The position numbers and the translations under genes were made by a program. This document shows positions 31,735 through 42,800 of a DNA stretch of 43,270 nucleotides, piece after piece (position 1 is the first letter of the stretch; every line of letters begins with the position of its first letter). The DNA is from a bacterium. GTDB lineage: Bacteria > Bacillota_I > Bacilli_A > Izemoplasmatales > UBA1188. The stretch covers positions 1-43,270 of the forward strand of contig JAGCYY010000017.1 in NCBI GenBank assembly GCA_017960565.1. The letters are read 5' to 3'. The notes under the pieces are model-generated. The model was not told where the DNA came from. It did not search any database and saw nothing but the letters and a program-made list of their open reading frames with translations.

Positions 31735-32599
31735 ATTTAGAGCTGATAGAGATATGACTGTTTTAGAACTCATGATAGAAAATGGAATCTCTAGAAAAAT
31801 TATCAAATCTCTAAAAGCCAAAGGCAACATCAAAAAGGATGAGAAGATTATCTACCTTAATAAAATGATTGAAGAGGGTGATTTTATCACCCTTATTTTA
31901 GATGATGAAGAATCAAATATGACTCCAGTCAATATTCCAATCAAGTTTGCCTATAAAGATGATGATATGATGGTCATCGATAAAGATTATGGTCTATCTG
32001 TCATGTCGACATTAAATCTTCATGAAGATACTTTATTAAATGCCTTACAATATTATTTAGTGGAAAATAAAATCAATTCAAAAATTCATATAGTAAATAG
32101 ACTTGACAGAAACACGACAGGCCTAATGGTAGTCGCATTTAATAGATATAGTGCATCAAATCTAAATAGTCAATTAAAAAACACTTTAAAGCGTAAATAT
32201 TATGCAATAGTAAAAGGAATTCTAAACCAAAAAGAAGGAATAATAGAAAATAAAATCGCCAAAGAATCAGAGATGACTGTGAGAAGATGCGTAAGAAATG
32301 ATGGCAAAAACGCCATCACCAAATATAAAGTTATCAAAGAGTTTGGCTCTTATTCTCTATTAGATATTGAACTCTTGACAGGAAGAACTCATCAAATAAG
32401 AGTCACATTTTCAAGTATAGGCCATCCTCTTGTCGGTGATGATTTCTATGATCCACTTTATCAAGAAGGTGATAAATTATTACTTCATTCACATTATATA
32501 GAATTTATTAGACCAAGCGATAAAAAAGAAATGAAGATAGATATTGGATTATCAAATAGAATGAAAGAATTTATCGAAAATAATAGTGAATCTATTTAG
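31721..32599 (+). CDS. RluD-type pseudouridine synthase
   Basis: A 292-residue RluA/RluD-family synthase that converts uridine to pseudouridine in 23S rRNA or tRNA. An N-terminal S4-like region ('TVLELMIENGISRKIIKSLK') precedes the catalytic domain. The catalytic Asp is in 'HIVNRLDRNTTGLMVVA', a variant of HRLDRDTSG. 'LKRKYYAIVKG', 'ELLTGRTHQIRVTFSSIGHP' and 'LLLHSHYIEF' are the usual downstream blocks. The exact target among RluA-family members cannot be read from the sequence. It is the last gene of the helicase-trmL operon and overlaps trmL by 14 nt. Confidence 0.92.
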   Translation: MKRIKFRADRDMTVLELMIENGISRKIIKSLKAKGNIKKDEKIIYLNKMIEEGDFITLILDDEESNMTPVNIPIKFAYKDDDMMVIDKDYGLSVMSTLNLHEDTLLNALQYYLVENKINSKIHIVNRLDRNTTGLMVVAFNRYSASNLNSQLKNTLKRKYYAIVKGILNQKEGIIENKIAKESEMTVRRCVRNDGKNAITKYKVIKEFGSYSLLDIELLTGRTHQIRVTFSSIGHPLVGDDFYDPLYQEGDKLLLHSHYIEFIRPSDKKEMKIDIGLSNRMKEFIENNSESI

Positions 32600-32654
32600 A
32601 TGAAGCATTTAGAAAGACAAATATTTTCATTTTTATTATATTTTAATATTTTGT

Positions 32655-32683
32655 TTGATATTAAGCTCATTCTCATCTATAAT
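32655..32683 (+). promoter_or_regulatory. Strong promoter of a candidate small RNA
   Basis: TTGATA (32655-32660), exactly 17 bp and a perfect TATAAT (32678-32683) predict a start at about 32690. No open frame with a ribosome site follows, only a hairpin with a T run. Confidence 0.7.
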
Positions 32684-32689
32684 AAGTTT

Positions 32690-32752
32690 AGAAAGGGCAT
32701 TCCCCAAGGACGACAGGTATTCTTCCTGCTCATTAAGGATTGCCTTTTTTTA
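32690..32752 (+). ncRNA. Candidate small structured RNA between the rlu gene and hrcA
   Basis: A transcript of about 63 nt is predicted from a near-consensus promoter to a T7 run at 32745-32751. The outer stem pairs AAAGGGCATTCC (32692-32703) with GGATTGCCTTT (32737-32747), with one bulged G and one mismatch. An inner hairpin pairs CAGG with CCTG (around 32715-32728). It matches no RNA family I recognise (not a tRNA, SRP RNA, 6S or known riboswitch by eye). The alternative is a long-stem terminator with an incidental promoter. The rest of the 400-nt gap 32600-33003 holds a second hairpin and the hrcA promoter. Confidence 0.5.
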
Positions 32753-32860
32753 TTTTTGTATAATGAATTTAATAATCATATATTTTATAAAAACCATTAT
32801 TTAATAATAAATATCTATTATTTAAAATAGTTAAATATCACAGAAACAACACATTAATAG

Positions 32861-32890
32861 CCCTGAAAATCGATGTTTTTGAGGGTTTTA
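32861..32890 (+). terminator. Possible terminator upstream of hrcA
   Basis: CCCTGAAAA and TTTTTGAGGG pair across a short loop with one mismatch, followed by TTTTA. It would insulate the heat-shock operon from upstream transcription. Confidence 0.45.
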
Positions 32891-32907
32891 TATAAATATA
32901 ACCATTT

Positions 32908-32934
32908 TTAGCATTCTTTTATTGACAGTGCTAA
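32908..32934 (+). promoter_or_regulatory. CIRCE element (HrcA operator)
   Basis: TTAGCATTC-N9-CAGTGCTAA matches the CIRCE consensus TTAGCACTC-N9-GAGTGCTAA with one change in each half. It overlaps the -35 of the hrcA promoter, so HrcA binding should block transcription, as known for class I heat-shock genes. Confidence 0.92.
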
Positions 32935-32949
32935 AAACCGTGTTATAAT
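32922..32949 (+). promoter_or_regulatory. Promoter of the hrcA-grpE-dnaK-dnaJ operon
   Basis: TTGACA (32922-32927) lies inside CIRCE. A 16-bp spacer ends in an extended TG before TATAAT (32944-32949), predicting a start near 32956 and a leader of about 48 nt. Confidence 0.88.
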
Positions 32950-33003
32950 ATTATTGGCAATCATTAAAGTAGACTGCTAAAGTATCAAAAAAGGAGGATA
33001 ATC

Positions 33004-34026
33004 ATGCTCAACAAAAGACAAAAAGAAATCTTAAAAATTATTGTTGAAGAGTATGTTAGAACTGCTGAACCTGTTGGATCTAAATCTATTTGTGATAGAT
33101 TAAAAGTTTCTAGTGCAACAGTAAGAAATGAAATGGCTTTTCTTGAAAAAGAAGGCTATTTAGATAAAACACACTCATCAAGTGGCCGTGTACCTCTTGA
33201 AAAAGGTTACCGCTATTATGTAGAAGAATTGCTTCAAACTGATGACAAAGAATTTGAAGAAAGAGCTTATGCCTTAGTTGATAATATCTTCCAAAACAAA
33301 GTTGTTGCAAGAGAAGATGCCATAAAGAAGGCATGTTCACTTGTATCAGAATTAACTAACTACACATCGATTGTTCTTGGTCCTGATAACTCTAATCAGA
33401 AAGTATCTAAAATTGAATTAATCAACCTTCATAATCTAGAATTCCTTATGATTGTAGTCACAGAAACTGGCCATGTTGAAACTAAAAATGTTTCATTCGA
33501 TGAAGAAGAAGTTAGTGTAACTGAAATCATGAAAGTTATGGATATTCTAAATGATGTATTAAAAGGTACAGCTTTAAACGAAGTATTTACTAAATTAAAC
33601 TACATTATGGATAACCACTTAGTGCAAGAATTCTTAGCTTATAGAGATTCTATAATCAACAACTTCCTCGATGCTTTTATGAAGTTTGCAGAAACTAATT
33701 ATTATGTTTCTGGCTCATCTAATATGTTAGTTCAACCAGAATTTCAAGATCAAAATAAACTAAAGAAACTTCTTGATATTCTCGAACAAAAAGATTTGAT
33801 AAAAATCATCAAAGATACACCTACAGATTCTGTATCGATTAAAATCGGTAGTGAAACTGGACTTGAAAGTGTTGATAATGCCACAATCATCTCAGTTCCA
33901 TATGACAATGAACACGGTGAAAAAGGAAGCCTTGCTTTAGTGGGGCCAATAAGAATGGATTATAAACGAGTTATTCCACTGCTTGAATATATCGCTAAAG
34001 ATTTATCAAAAACATATAAGAAATAG
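33004..34026 (+). CDS. hrcA: Heat-inducible transcription repressor HrcA
   Basis: A 340-residue HrcA, the repressor that binds CIRCE and is kept active by GroEL in many Firmicutes. The N-terminal winged helix is clear ('LNKRQKEILKIIVEEYVRTA', 'PVGSKSICDRLKVSSATVRN', 'LEKEGYLDKTHSSSGRVPLE'). The central and C-terminal dimer and GAF-like regions follow ('ELINLHNLEFLMIVVTETGH', 'ISVPYDNEHGEKGSLALVGP'). 'DYKRVIPLLEYIAKDLS' is the standard C-terminal end. AAGGAGG at 32991-32997 precedes the ATG. The operator overlapping its promoter shows autoregulation. No groESL is in the window. Confidence 0.96.
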   Translation: MLNKRQKEILKIIVEEYVRTAEPVGSKSICDRLKVSSATVRNEMAFLEKEGYLDKTHSSSGRVPLEKGYRYYVEELLQTDDKEFEERAYALVDNIFQNKVVAREDAIKKACSLVSELTNYTSIVLGPDNSNQKVSKIELINLHNLEFLMIVVTETGHVETKNVSFDEEEVSVTEIMKVMDILNDVLKGTALNEVFTKLNYIMDNHLVQEFLAYRDSIINNFLDAFMKFAETNYYVSGSSNMLVQPEFQDQNKLKKLLDILEQKDLIKIIKDTPTDSVSIKIGSETGLESVDNATIISVPYDNEHGEKGSLALVGPIRMDYKRVIPLLEYIAKDLSKTYKK

Positions 34027-34037
34027 GAAGTATTAAA

Positions 34038-34640
34038 ATGGAAAAAGAAAAAGATAAAAACGTTGATATCTTTGAAGATGATCCAGTAGAGTCTAAGAAA
34101 AAAGACACAAAAAAAGATCACAAAGATATCTCAAAACTAGAATCTGAAATCAAGATTCTAAGAGAAGAAAACGACAAGCTATTAAATGAAAAGACCGATC
34201 TAAATAATAAATATCTATCAAGTCTTGCAGAAACAAAAAACTACAAGAAAAGAATGGATGAAGAAATGGATAGATTCTATAAATACTCAACATTTAGTCT
34301 TTGCAAAGAACTTGTTCAGATCTTGGATTCCTTCGATCTAGCCCTTGAAAAAGATGTCGAAAACAAAGAGATGATCGCTTATCTCAATGGCTTTAAACTC
34401 ACAAGAAATCAAATCTATAGCATCTTAGAAAAAGAAGGTGTTAAAGAAATAGAAGCTCTTGGTAAAGAATTCAATCCAAATGAAATGGTATCAATAAGTC
34501 ACATGGAAGATAGAACTAAAAAAGACCAAGAAGTATTAAGGGTATTCATGAAGGGTTATATGTATAAAGACAGAGTCTTAAGACCTGCGAATGTTATCAT
34601 CAACCTCTATCAAGAAGCCCCAAAAGAAAACGAAGAATAA
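34038..34640 (+). CDS. grpE: Nucleotide exchange factor GrpE
   Basis: A 200-residue GrpE, the exchange factor that releases ADP from DnaK. A charged, Lys/Asp/Glu-rich N-terminus (about 1-35) leads into a long coiled-coil dimer helix (LESEIKILREENDKLLNEKT). The C-terminal beta domain follows ('KELVQILDSFDLALEKD', 'GVKEIEALGKEFNPNEMVSI', 'VLRPANVIIN'). It lies 11 nt after hrcA with a GGAAG ribosome site and 21 nt before dnaK, in the standard hrcA-grpE-dnaK-dnaJ order. The usual 'HNPNEHEA' block is altered to 'FNPNEMVSI'. Confidence 0.94.
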   Translation: MEKEKDKNVDIFEDDPVESKKKDTKKDHKDISKLESEIKILREENDKLLNEKTDLNNKYLSSLAETKNYKKRMDEEMDRFYKYSTFSLCKELVQILDSFDLALEKDVENKEMIAYLNGFKLTRNQIYSILEKEGVKEIEALGKEFNPNEMVSISHMEDRTKKDQEVLRVFMKGYMYKDRVLRPANVIINLYQEAPKENEE

Positions 34641-34646
34641 GAATAA

Positions 34647-36497
<1,851 letters not shown>

Positions 36498-36516
36498 TTT
36501 CAATTAATTTTTTAAA

Positions 36517-36536
36517 GCCCAGCTTTTTAGCTGGGC
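36517..36536 (+). promoter_or_regulatory. Stable stem-loop between dnaK and dnaJ
   Basis: GCCCAGCT-TTTT-AGCTGGGC is a perfect 8-bp GC-rich stem. Only ATTT follows, so it is a poor terminator. It probably lowers dnaJ readthrough or protects dnaK mRNA. The dnaJ ribosome site begins 5 nt later. Confidence 0.65.
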
Positions 36537-36551
36537 ATTTAGAGGTATTAT

Positions 36552-37658
36552 ATGGCTAACAAAGATTATTATCAAACACTTGGAATATCTAAAAATGCTA
36601 GTGATGATGAAATAAAGAAAGCCTATAGAACACTTGCTAAAAAATACCATCCAGATATCAATCACGATAAAGATGCTCCTGAAAGGTTCAAAGAAGTTCA
36701 AGAAGCATATGACTGTCTTTCAGATCCAACCAAAAGGGCGAACTATGATAAATATGGAACTGCAGAACCAGGAGCTGGCTTCAATGGCTTTTCTGGTTTC
36801 TCAGGCTTTGATGGCTTTTCAACAGATAGTTTTACAGATTTAGGTGATATATTCGCAAGTTTCTTTGGAGGCGGTAGATCTAGTGCTAAACAGGGTCCAA
36901 TGAAAGGACAAGACATTCAAAAAAGAATGTCAGTATCCCTAAAAGACTCTATTTTTGGCAAACAAACAAAAATCAACATTCCAGTATATGAAACATGTCC
37001 AAAATGTAATGGTAGTGGTGCTCAGTCACAAAGTGATATTGTGACATGTCCAAAATGTAATGGTAGAGGAACTATCATTATGGAAACGCAGACTATCTTT
37101 GGAAGATCGCAAACTAGGTCGACATGTCCAGAGTGCCGTGGCACCGGTAAATCAATCAAAAACAAATGTACTAACTGCCATGGTGATGGTAGAGTTAGAC
37201 TCGATAAAGAAGTCACAGTTGATATTCCAGTAGGAATTGATACTGGCCAACAAATCAGATTTTCTGGATATGGCGGAAAAGGTATCAATGGCGGTCCAAA
37301 TGGTGATTTATATATTCAATTCATAGTAAAAGAAGATCCAAGATACGAAAGAAATAAAGATGACCTATACTGTGAAGAAAGAATAAGTTTCTTAGAAGCA
37401 GCATTAGGTGCTCAAAAAGAAATCGATACTCCGTATGGAAAAGAGAAACTTAGTATCCCAGAAGCAACCCAAACCGGTACAGTTTTAAAGATGAAAGGAA
37501 AAGGTGTACCAAATGTTAGATCTAAAATTAAAGGTGATTTATATATCAAACTCATCTTAGAAACCCCTAGAAATCTAACTACCGAACAAAAAAATCTTTT
37601 AAGAAAAATGTTCGGTGAGGAAGCACAATCATCTTCCTTCTTTAAGTGGAAAAAATAA
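36552..37658 (+). CDS. dnaJ: Chaperone DnaJ
   Basis: A 368-residue type I DnaJ. The J domain (1-70) has HPD in '[10 protein letters not shown]'. A Gly/Phe-rich region follows (for example [14 protein letters not shown]). Four zinc repeats are visible as 'CPKCNGSG', 'CPKCNGRG', 'CPECRGTG' and 'CTNCHGDG' (CxxCxGxG). The substrate-binding C-terminal domains end in '[15 protein letters not shown]'. AGAGG 7 nt before the ATG supports the start. It is separated from dnaK by the stem-loop at 36517 and has no CIRCE of its own, so heat control comes from the hrcA promoter. Confidence 0.97.
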   Translation: MANKDYYQTLGISKNASDDEIKKAYRTLAKKYHPDINHDKDAPERFKEVQEAYDCLSDPTKRANYDKYGTAEPGAGFNGFSGFSGFDGFSTDSFTDLGDIFASFFGGGRSSAKQGPMKGQDIQKRMSVSLKDSIFGKQTKINIPVYETCPKCNGSGAQSQSDIVTCPKCNGRGTIIMETQTIFGRSQTRSTCPECRGTGKSIKNKCTNCHGDGRVRLDKEVTVDIPVGIDTGQQIRFSGYGGKGINGGPNGDLYIQFIVKEDPRYERNKDDLYCEERISFLEAALGAQKEIDTPYGKEKLSIPEATQTGTVLKMKGKGVPNVRSKIKGDLYIKLILETPRNLTTEQKNLLRKMFGEEAQSSSFFKWKK

Positions 37659-37676
37659 TTTAAATCTATATTTTGA

Positions 37677-37710
37677 AAGCTTCAGATTAAACCTGAAGTT
37701 TTCTTTTTTT
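37677..37710 (+). terminator. Terminator of the chaperone operon
   Basis: CTTCAG (37680-37685) pairs with CTGAAG (37693-37698), with extra A/T pairs outside, and is followed by a run of T to 37710. Confidence 0.75.
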
Positions 37711-37795
37711 ATTAATATTTATAATATGTCAAAATATTTAAAATTAAAATTTTCAAAAGAAAATTTTAAAAAAATAAAAATATATAAAAAAAGTG

Positions 37796-37825
37796 TTGAC
37801 AAATATTTTTAATTTATTATATAAT
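37796..37825 (+). promoter_or_regulatory. Promoter of the jetABC operon
   Basis: Consensus TTGACA (37796-37801), 18 bp and consensus TATAAT (37820-37825) predict a start near 37833 and a leader of about 35 nt. This is one of the strongest promoters in the window, which suggests constitutive expression of the defence operon. Confidence 0.85.
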
Positions 37826-37867
37826 AGGCTGTATTATATTAAAAATTTAAAAAGAGAAGGTGAATTT

Positions 37868-39295
37868 ATGGACTTTAACAAAATACTTCCAGAAAATTTC
37901 TTCAATCTCTTCCAATCAAAAAACAGAAGCCTTTATATTGAATCCTTGATTCAAATATACAAGAAGTATGAAACTGGTTCTATCCTAGGTATGCCTAAAG
38001 ATGAAGCAAGGGATATCGTAGAAGAACTATTGGAAGAAAATGGTAACTCTATTTCAGAATTCTATGAAGATGAAGACCAAGATGAAGAAATCCCAAATTA
38101 TCGCGAACTCGCGAATCATTTCTTAAGAAGGTTTGAAAAGACCGGTTGGGTTACAATCGATGTAACAAATGACTATCTTGAAATCCTTAACTTCAATGAC
38201 TACTCAATAAGCATTATCCTCGCCTTTATTGAAATTAAAAAAGATGCAAGCTTCTCACTATTTGCGGACAACTTTTCACTCGATAGTGAAGAAGAAAATT
38301 TCAAAGGTTATGTCTTCACAATCTACTCTCTACTAAACTCTAATACATTCGACTATGGTCTTTTATTAAACCAAGTTTACAAAAACACCATCAATTTCGT
38401 TAGAGAAATAAGAAAAGTCGATCATAAACTTAGAGAATTCATTCAACTAATAGATTCTAAAGACAACATCAAAGAATTAGTAGAACTACTAAGTCAATAC
38501 AAAGATGAAGTTATGGATAAAGCATATTTCAAGCTCAAAACTTTCGATAATATAAACAAATATAAGCTTGATATCATCCGAAAACTTGAAGCAATGCAAG
38601 AAAATCCAGACATCATGGCAATAATTGCTAACGACTATCTATTCATTTCAGGAAATGATGCTTCACTAGCACAATTTACTGCAAATAAACAGATAAACGA
38701 TTGCGTAGATATCTATAATTCATTAGATTCTATAATGAATGAAATAGATAAGAAGAACAGAGATTATATAACTCAAACCTTAGCTAAAGTAAAATATCTC
38801 TTAAATGATGCAACAGATGTCGTTGGAATATTAAATCTTGTTGTACAACACTACACAGAAAAAGTTAAAAAAGGACAAGCTGACAGCGGCTTTAATGATA
38901 TTAAAAAACTATTTACTTTAAATGTAGATAAAATGTTAGGTCTTCAAAGCCTAAGTGTACCAAGAGGTAACTACAAAAAGAACGAAAATAACTCACTATC
39001 AAAAACAAGAATCGATTTCTCACACTTTAGAGATACATTCTTTGAAGCCTTCAAAGCTTTGTATACAGAAGACGATATAAAAGGAGTGCTTGAAGATACA
39101 TTATCAATAGGTGAAGAAAAAGATGCAAGAGCATTTATCAAGAATGATGCATCACAAAAAGACATCATTAGATTGCTCTATGTAATAATCTATGCATCTG
39201 GATTCAATGATTATCAAATCAGAGATTTAGATGAATACTTTGAAACAGACAAATATATAATAAAGAATTTCATAATTAAAAGGAGGAACGTATAA
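37868..39295 (+). CDS. jetA: Wadjet-like JetA (MukF-like kleisin subunit)
   Basis: A 475-residue protein that I assign to the JetA family of Wadjet systems, mainly from context: it directly precedes a JetB-sized protein and a large SMC-like ATPase. The ATG at 37868 follows AGAAGG (37855-37860). An upstream in-frame ATG at 37793 overlaps the promoter and is excluded. N-terminal 'LPENFFNLFQSKNRSLYIES' and 'FLRRFEKTGWVTIDVTNDYL' read like a winged-helix region. Long helices follow (about 200-330), ending with 'ARAFIKNDASQKDIIRLLYV'. JetA bridges the two ATPase heads in MukBEF-like complexes. Wadjet recognises and removes circular plasmid DNA. Confidence 0.82.
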   Translation: MDFNKILPENFFNLFQSKNRSLYIESLIQIYKKYETGSILGMPKDEARDIVEELLEENGNSISEFYEDEDQDEEIPNYRELANHFLRRFEKTGWVTIDVTNDYLEILNFNDYSISIILAFIEIKKDASFSLFADNFSLDSEEENFKGYVFTIYSLLNSNTFDYGLLLNQVYKNTINFVREIRKVDHKLREFIQLIDSKDNIKELVELLSQYKDEVMDKAYFKLKTFDNINKYKLDIIRKLEAMQENPDIMAIIANDYLFISGNDASLAQFTANKQINDCVDIYNSLDSIMNEIDKKNRDYITQTLAKVKYLLNDATDVVGILNLVVQHYTEKVKKGQADSGFNDIKKLFTLNVDKMLGLQSLSVPRGNYKKNENNSLSKTRIDFSHFRDTFFEAFKALYTEDDIKGVLEDTLSIGEEKDARAFIKNDASQKDIIRLLYVIIYASGFNDYQIRDLDEYFETDKYIIKNFIIKRRNV

Positions 39296-39297
39296 AT

Positions 39298-39885
39298 ATG
39301 TTATTAGATCAACTCGCTACTTTTCCAAAAGATGTACAAGAAACATTTCAGAGAGTATGTAATATTCTCTTAACATCCAACTTTATTGCTAAAGATAAGA
39401 AAGATAACACAAAATATTATTATTTTGTAGTAAACTACAAACAATATTTTGATGAATTCTTTCAAATCCTTGGTCATGAAGTAATAATTTCTAATGAACT
39501 AGGTTGTGTTCAATTAAAAAATTCATATAACCCAGGCAATTTAAGACTTAAAAAAGAAGAAACATATGTAATACTAATCCTAAGAATCCTTTATCAAGAA
39601 AAATTAATCAACACAACACTAAATAATACAGTACAAATAACAATTGATGAGATTCACAACAAATATCAAACATTCGGATTTAAGAGAAAAATGTTTAAGA
39701 CTGAACTATTAAGTGCTTTAAGATTATTCAAGAAATATAATATTATCGATAATCTTGGCGATATGCAACTATCAGCTACTAAACTCTTAATATTCCCAAC
39801 AATAACACAACTAATTCCAGTTACAAATATCCAAGAATGTTATTCATACATCATGGAACTTGAAAATGGAAGAGAGGAGGAATAA
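39298..39885 (+). CDS. jetB: Wadjet-like JetB (MukE-like subunit, DUF4194-like)
   Basis: A 195-residue, mostly helical protein with winged-helix-like blocks ('DVQETFQRVCNILLTSNFIA', 'TYVILILRILYQEKLINT', 'KRKMFKTELLSALRLFKKYN', 'NIIDNLGDMQLSATKLLIFP'). These match the MukE-like JetB (DUF4194) pattern, including a hydrophobic wing followed by 'I.D'. GGAGG at 39282-39286 precedes the ATG, which lies 2 nt after jetA. The end of the gene (GAGAGGAGG) doubles as the jetC ribosome site. JetB would bind JetA and the ATPase neck in the loop-extruding complex. Confidence 0.82.
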   Translation: MLLDQLATFPKDVQETFQRVCNILLTSNFIAKDKKDNTKYYYFVVNYKQYFDEFFQILGHEVIISNELGCVQLKNSYNPGNLRLKKEETYVILILRILYQEKLINTTLNNTVQITIDEIHNKYQTFGFKRKMFKTELLSALRLFKKYNIIDNLGDMQLSATKLLIFPTITQLIPVTNIQECYSYIMELENGREEE

Positions 39886-39890
39886 TTTTT

Positions 39891-42800
39891 ATGAAAACAT
39901 TAACAAAAATTCGCTTGATCAACTGGCACTATTTTGAAAATGAAACAATCGATATCAAAAACAACACCCTCCTTACTGGTCAAAATGCCTCAGGAAAATC
40001 AACAATACTCGATGCAGTAAGCTTCGTTCTCACAGCTGGAGATCAAAACTTCAACTTAGCAGCTAACGAAAAAGGAAAACGTGACCTAAGAGGTTATGTA
40101 AAATGCAAACTTGGTTCTTTAGATCAAGAATATTTGAGAGATTACGACCTATCTGGCCATATTTGCCTTGAATTTTATAGCCAAAAACAAGAAAAATTCT
40201 TCTGTCTTGGCACAATCATCGATGTAATAGGCAACATTCAAGCTCCAAAAGTAACATTCTACATCTTAGATGGCCCTATGAAAGATGAATATTTCATCTC
40301 TGAAGATTATATTGTTAGATCAAGTGCTGATTTCAAAAAAGCACATTATACGGACTATATCTTCCAAACAAGAAAAGAAGCTAAAACAGCTTTTAGATCA
40401 AAAATGGGTGGGGTCAGTGAAAAATATTTCTCGCTTCTACCAAAAGCTCTCGCATTCAAACCAATCACAGATGTAAAAGATTATATTTATAATCATCTTC
40501 TTGAACAAAGAGAAATCGATGTTAAAAATATTCAAGATTCAATAAGATCATACAAAGAATTTGAAGCAATTCTTAAGACAACCAAAAACAAGATTGCTGA
40601 TCTAGAAAAAATCACAAACAACTATTACACAATCAAAGAAATCAAAGAAAATCAAGATTTCTATGATTATCTACTAAAAGATTTAAAACGCTCAGACAAC
40701 AAACTAAAAATCGAACAAAAGAGTAAATCAGTATCAAAAATAGAAAAAGATATAATTGAAATCGAAGATAATATCAAGTCTATTGATGATAATATCGAAA
40801 GAAAAGATGATCGTTCTAAACAGATGTATGCATCTTTATCCCAAAACAAAGACTTTAGAGCTAATGAACTCTTCGATAGAGATATCAAGAAATGTGAATC
40901 CGATTTAAGATATTCAAATGAAAAGAGAAGAGAATATGAAAGAAGAGTTATTGAACTCTTAGAAACCATCAAACCAATTCAAACAGTTGATAAGAAACTC
41001 TTCCAAGATTTAAATAAACTTTCTTTCTCATGCAAAACATTAGAAGATGTCAAAAAAGAAACAGAAAAACTTGATGATCTTGTCACAATAGTTGATGAAA
41101 AACATAATGATTTAGTAAGAAGAGAAACTGATGTAACAATCAGAAAAAATGACCTTTTTACTAAGATCCAAGATGTTTATAAATCATTATCAATTCTATC
41201 TAAAAACTCAATTCCATATTCTGAAGAAATCATCGAACTCCGTCGACAAATGGAAGAACATTTAAGAAAAGTATATGGTGAAAACATCAGTGTTCATATT
41301 CTATCGGAAATAATTGAAGTAAAAGATGCTTCATGGCAAGATACTGTAGAAAATTTCTTAGGTAATCAAAGATTCACTCTCATAGTAGAACCTAAATATT
41401 ATGATGATTGTCTAGATTGTTATAACCAATTTAAGAGTAGAAGAATCTATGGAATCAACCTCTTAAATACCAAGAAAATTCAAGAATTTAGAACATATCA
41501 ACCAAATTCACTTGCCTCAATCATTGAAACAGAAAACAAAGATGCAAGATGTTATATCAACTATCTAATCGGTAATTTGATTATGGTTTCTGATGTTCAT
41601 GAATTAGATAAGCACTCACAATCAATCACCAAGAGTGGTATGTTATATAGAGGATTTACTACAAGATATCTAAATCCAAATACCGAAAAACCATTTATCG
41701 GTAAGAATGCTCAGGAACAACAACGTTTAAAATATACTAAACTTGGCGAAGAATTAAAATCGCAATTCCAAAAATTATCTAATGAAGCAACTACTATAGA
41801 TGAATTCAAAAAACTTCTCCAATCACTAAACCTTCCATATCTCAAGGAATTATTAAAGAGTGTTAAACAAGCAATTGAACTTGAAATCAATCTTGCAGAT
41901 CTCAAAGAAAAGAAGGAACATATCTCTCTTGCGAGTGTTAATGAACTGAGAAGAGAATATGAAAACATCTTAGATGGAATCAGAGTATTAAATCAAAGAA
42001 AAGGTACTAAACAAATAGATCTTGGCGTAAAGAGACAAGCAATTGAACAAATAAATAACGAAATCCTAGCCCTCTTTAATGAAAATCAAGAATTAGATAA
42101 AGCCTTAAAAGATACAGAACTTGTTCATGTTGATTATAAAAATAGGACAGAAGAACTCTTTAACAAAGAAAGAGAAGAAGGCAAATCGACAAAAGAGATT
42201 GAAGCTTATTATACTAAAGAAATCACTGATCAAATATCTTCACTTAAATCTCTTGAATCAGGCCTAATAATGACACAAGTAAACTATATCTCAAAATATA
42301 ATAGACCATTTGGCACCGGCTTTGATCGAATTCAAGAATATCTAGATGAACAAGATAAATTAATCAAGAGCGAACTCGTAAAATATGAAGCAAAGGTAAG
42401 AGAATCAAGAGAAGAAGCTGAAAAACTCTTCAAAGAAGACTTCTTATCTAAACTTAGAAGTTATATTATGGAAGCTCAAGATGAAATATCTAAGATCAAT
42501 GAAACTCTAGATAAGATCTCATTCGGAAGAGATAAATACCAATTTGTCTTCCCTAAGAGTAAAGAATTTAGCGCTATCTATGACATGATTGTAAATGATA
42601 TGCAATCATATTATGGTGGGACAATATTTGATGAAGAATTTGAAAGAAAATACAACCAAGAGCTTGATGAACTATTCTCAAATCTCTCGCAAGATGAAGG
42701 AAATTCTCAAGGCAACCTCAATAAATATACAGATTATAGAACATATATGGACTATGATATCAAAGTTATTTCAGGAGGAGATGTATTCTATTTCTCAAAC

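Noticed and set aside
32690..32752. SRP RNA, 6S RNA or a known riboswitch
   Set aside because: The conserved GGAAG/AGCAG-type SRP loop and known aptamer cores are not present in the predicted stem.
32600..32830. Open frame of 76 codons right after the pseudouridine synthase gene
   Set aside because: It has no ribosome site, contains the small-RNA promoter and terminator, and its peptide is low-complexity F/L/I/N/K, as expected from AT-rich non-coding DNA.
37615..37812. Small frame at the end of dnaJ
   Set aside because: It overlaps dnaJ, its terminator and the jetA promoter, and its translation is Lys/Phe-rich non-coding style.
37793..37867. Upstream ATG start for jetA
   Set aside because: It lies inside the TTGACA promoter region and has no ribosome site; the ATG at 37868 has AGAAGG.
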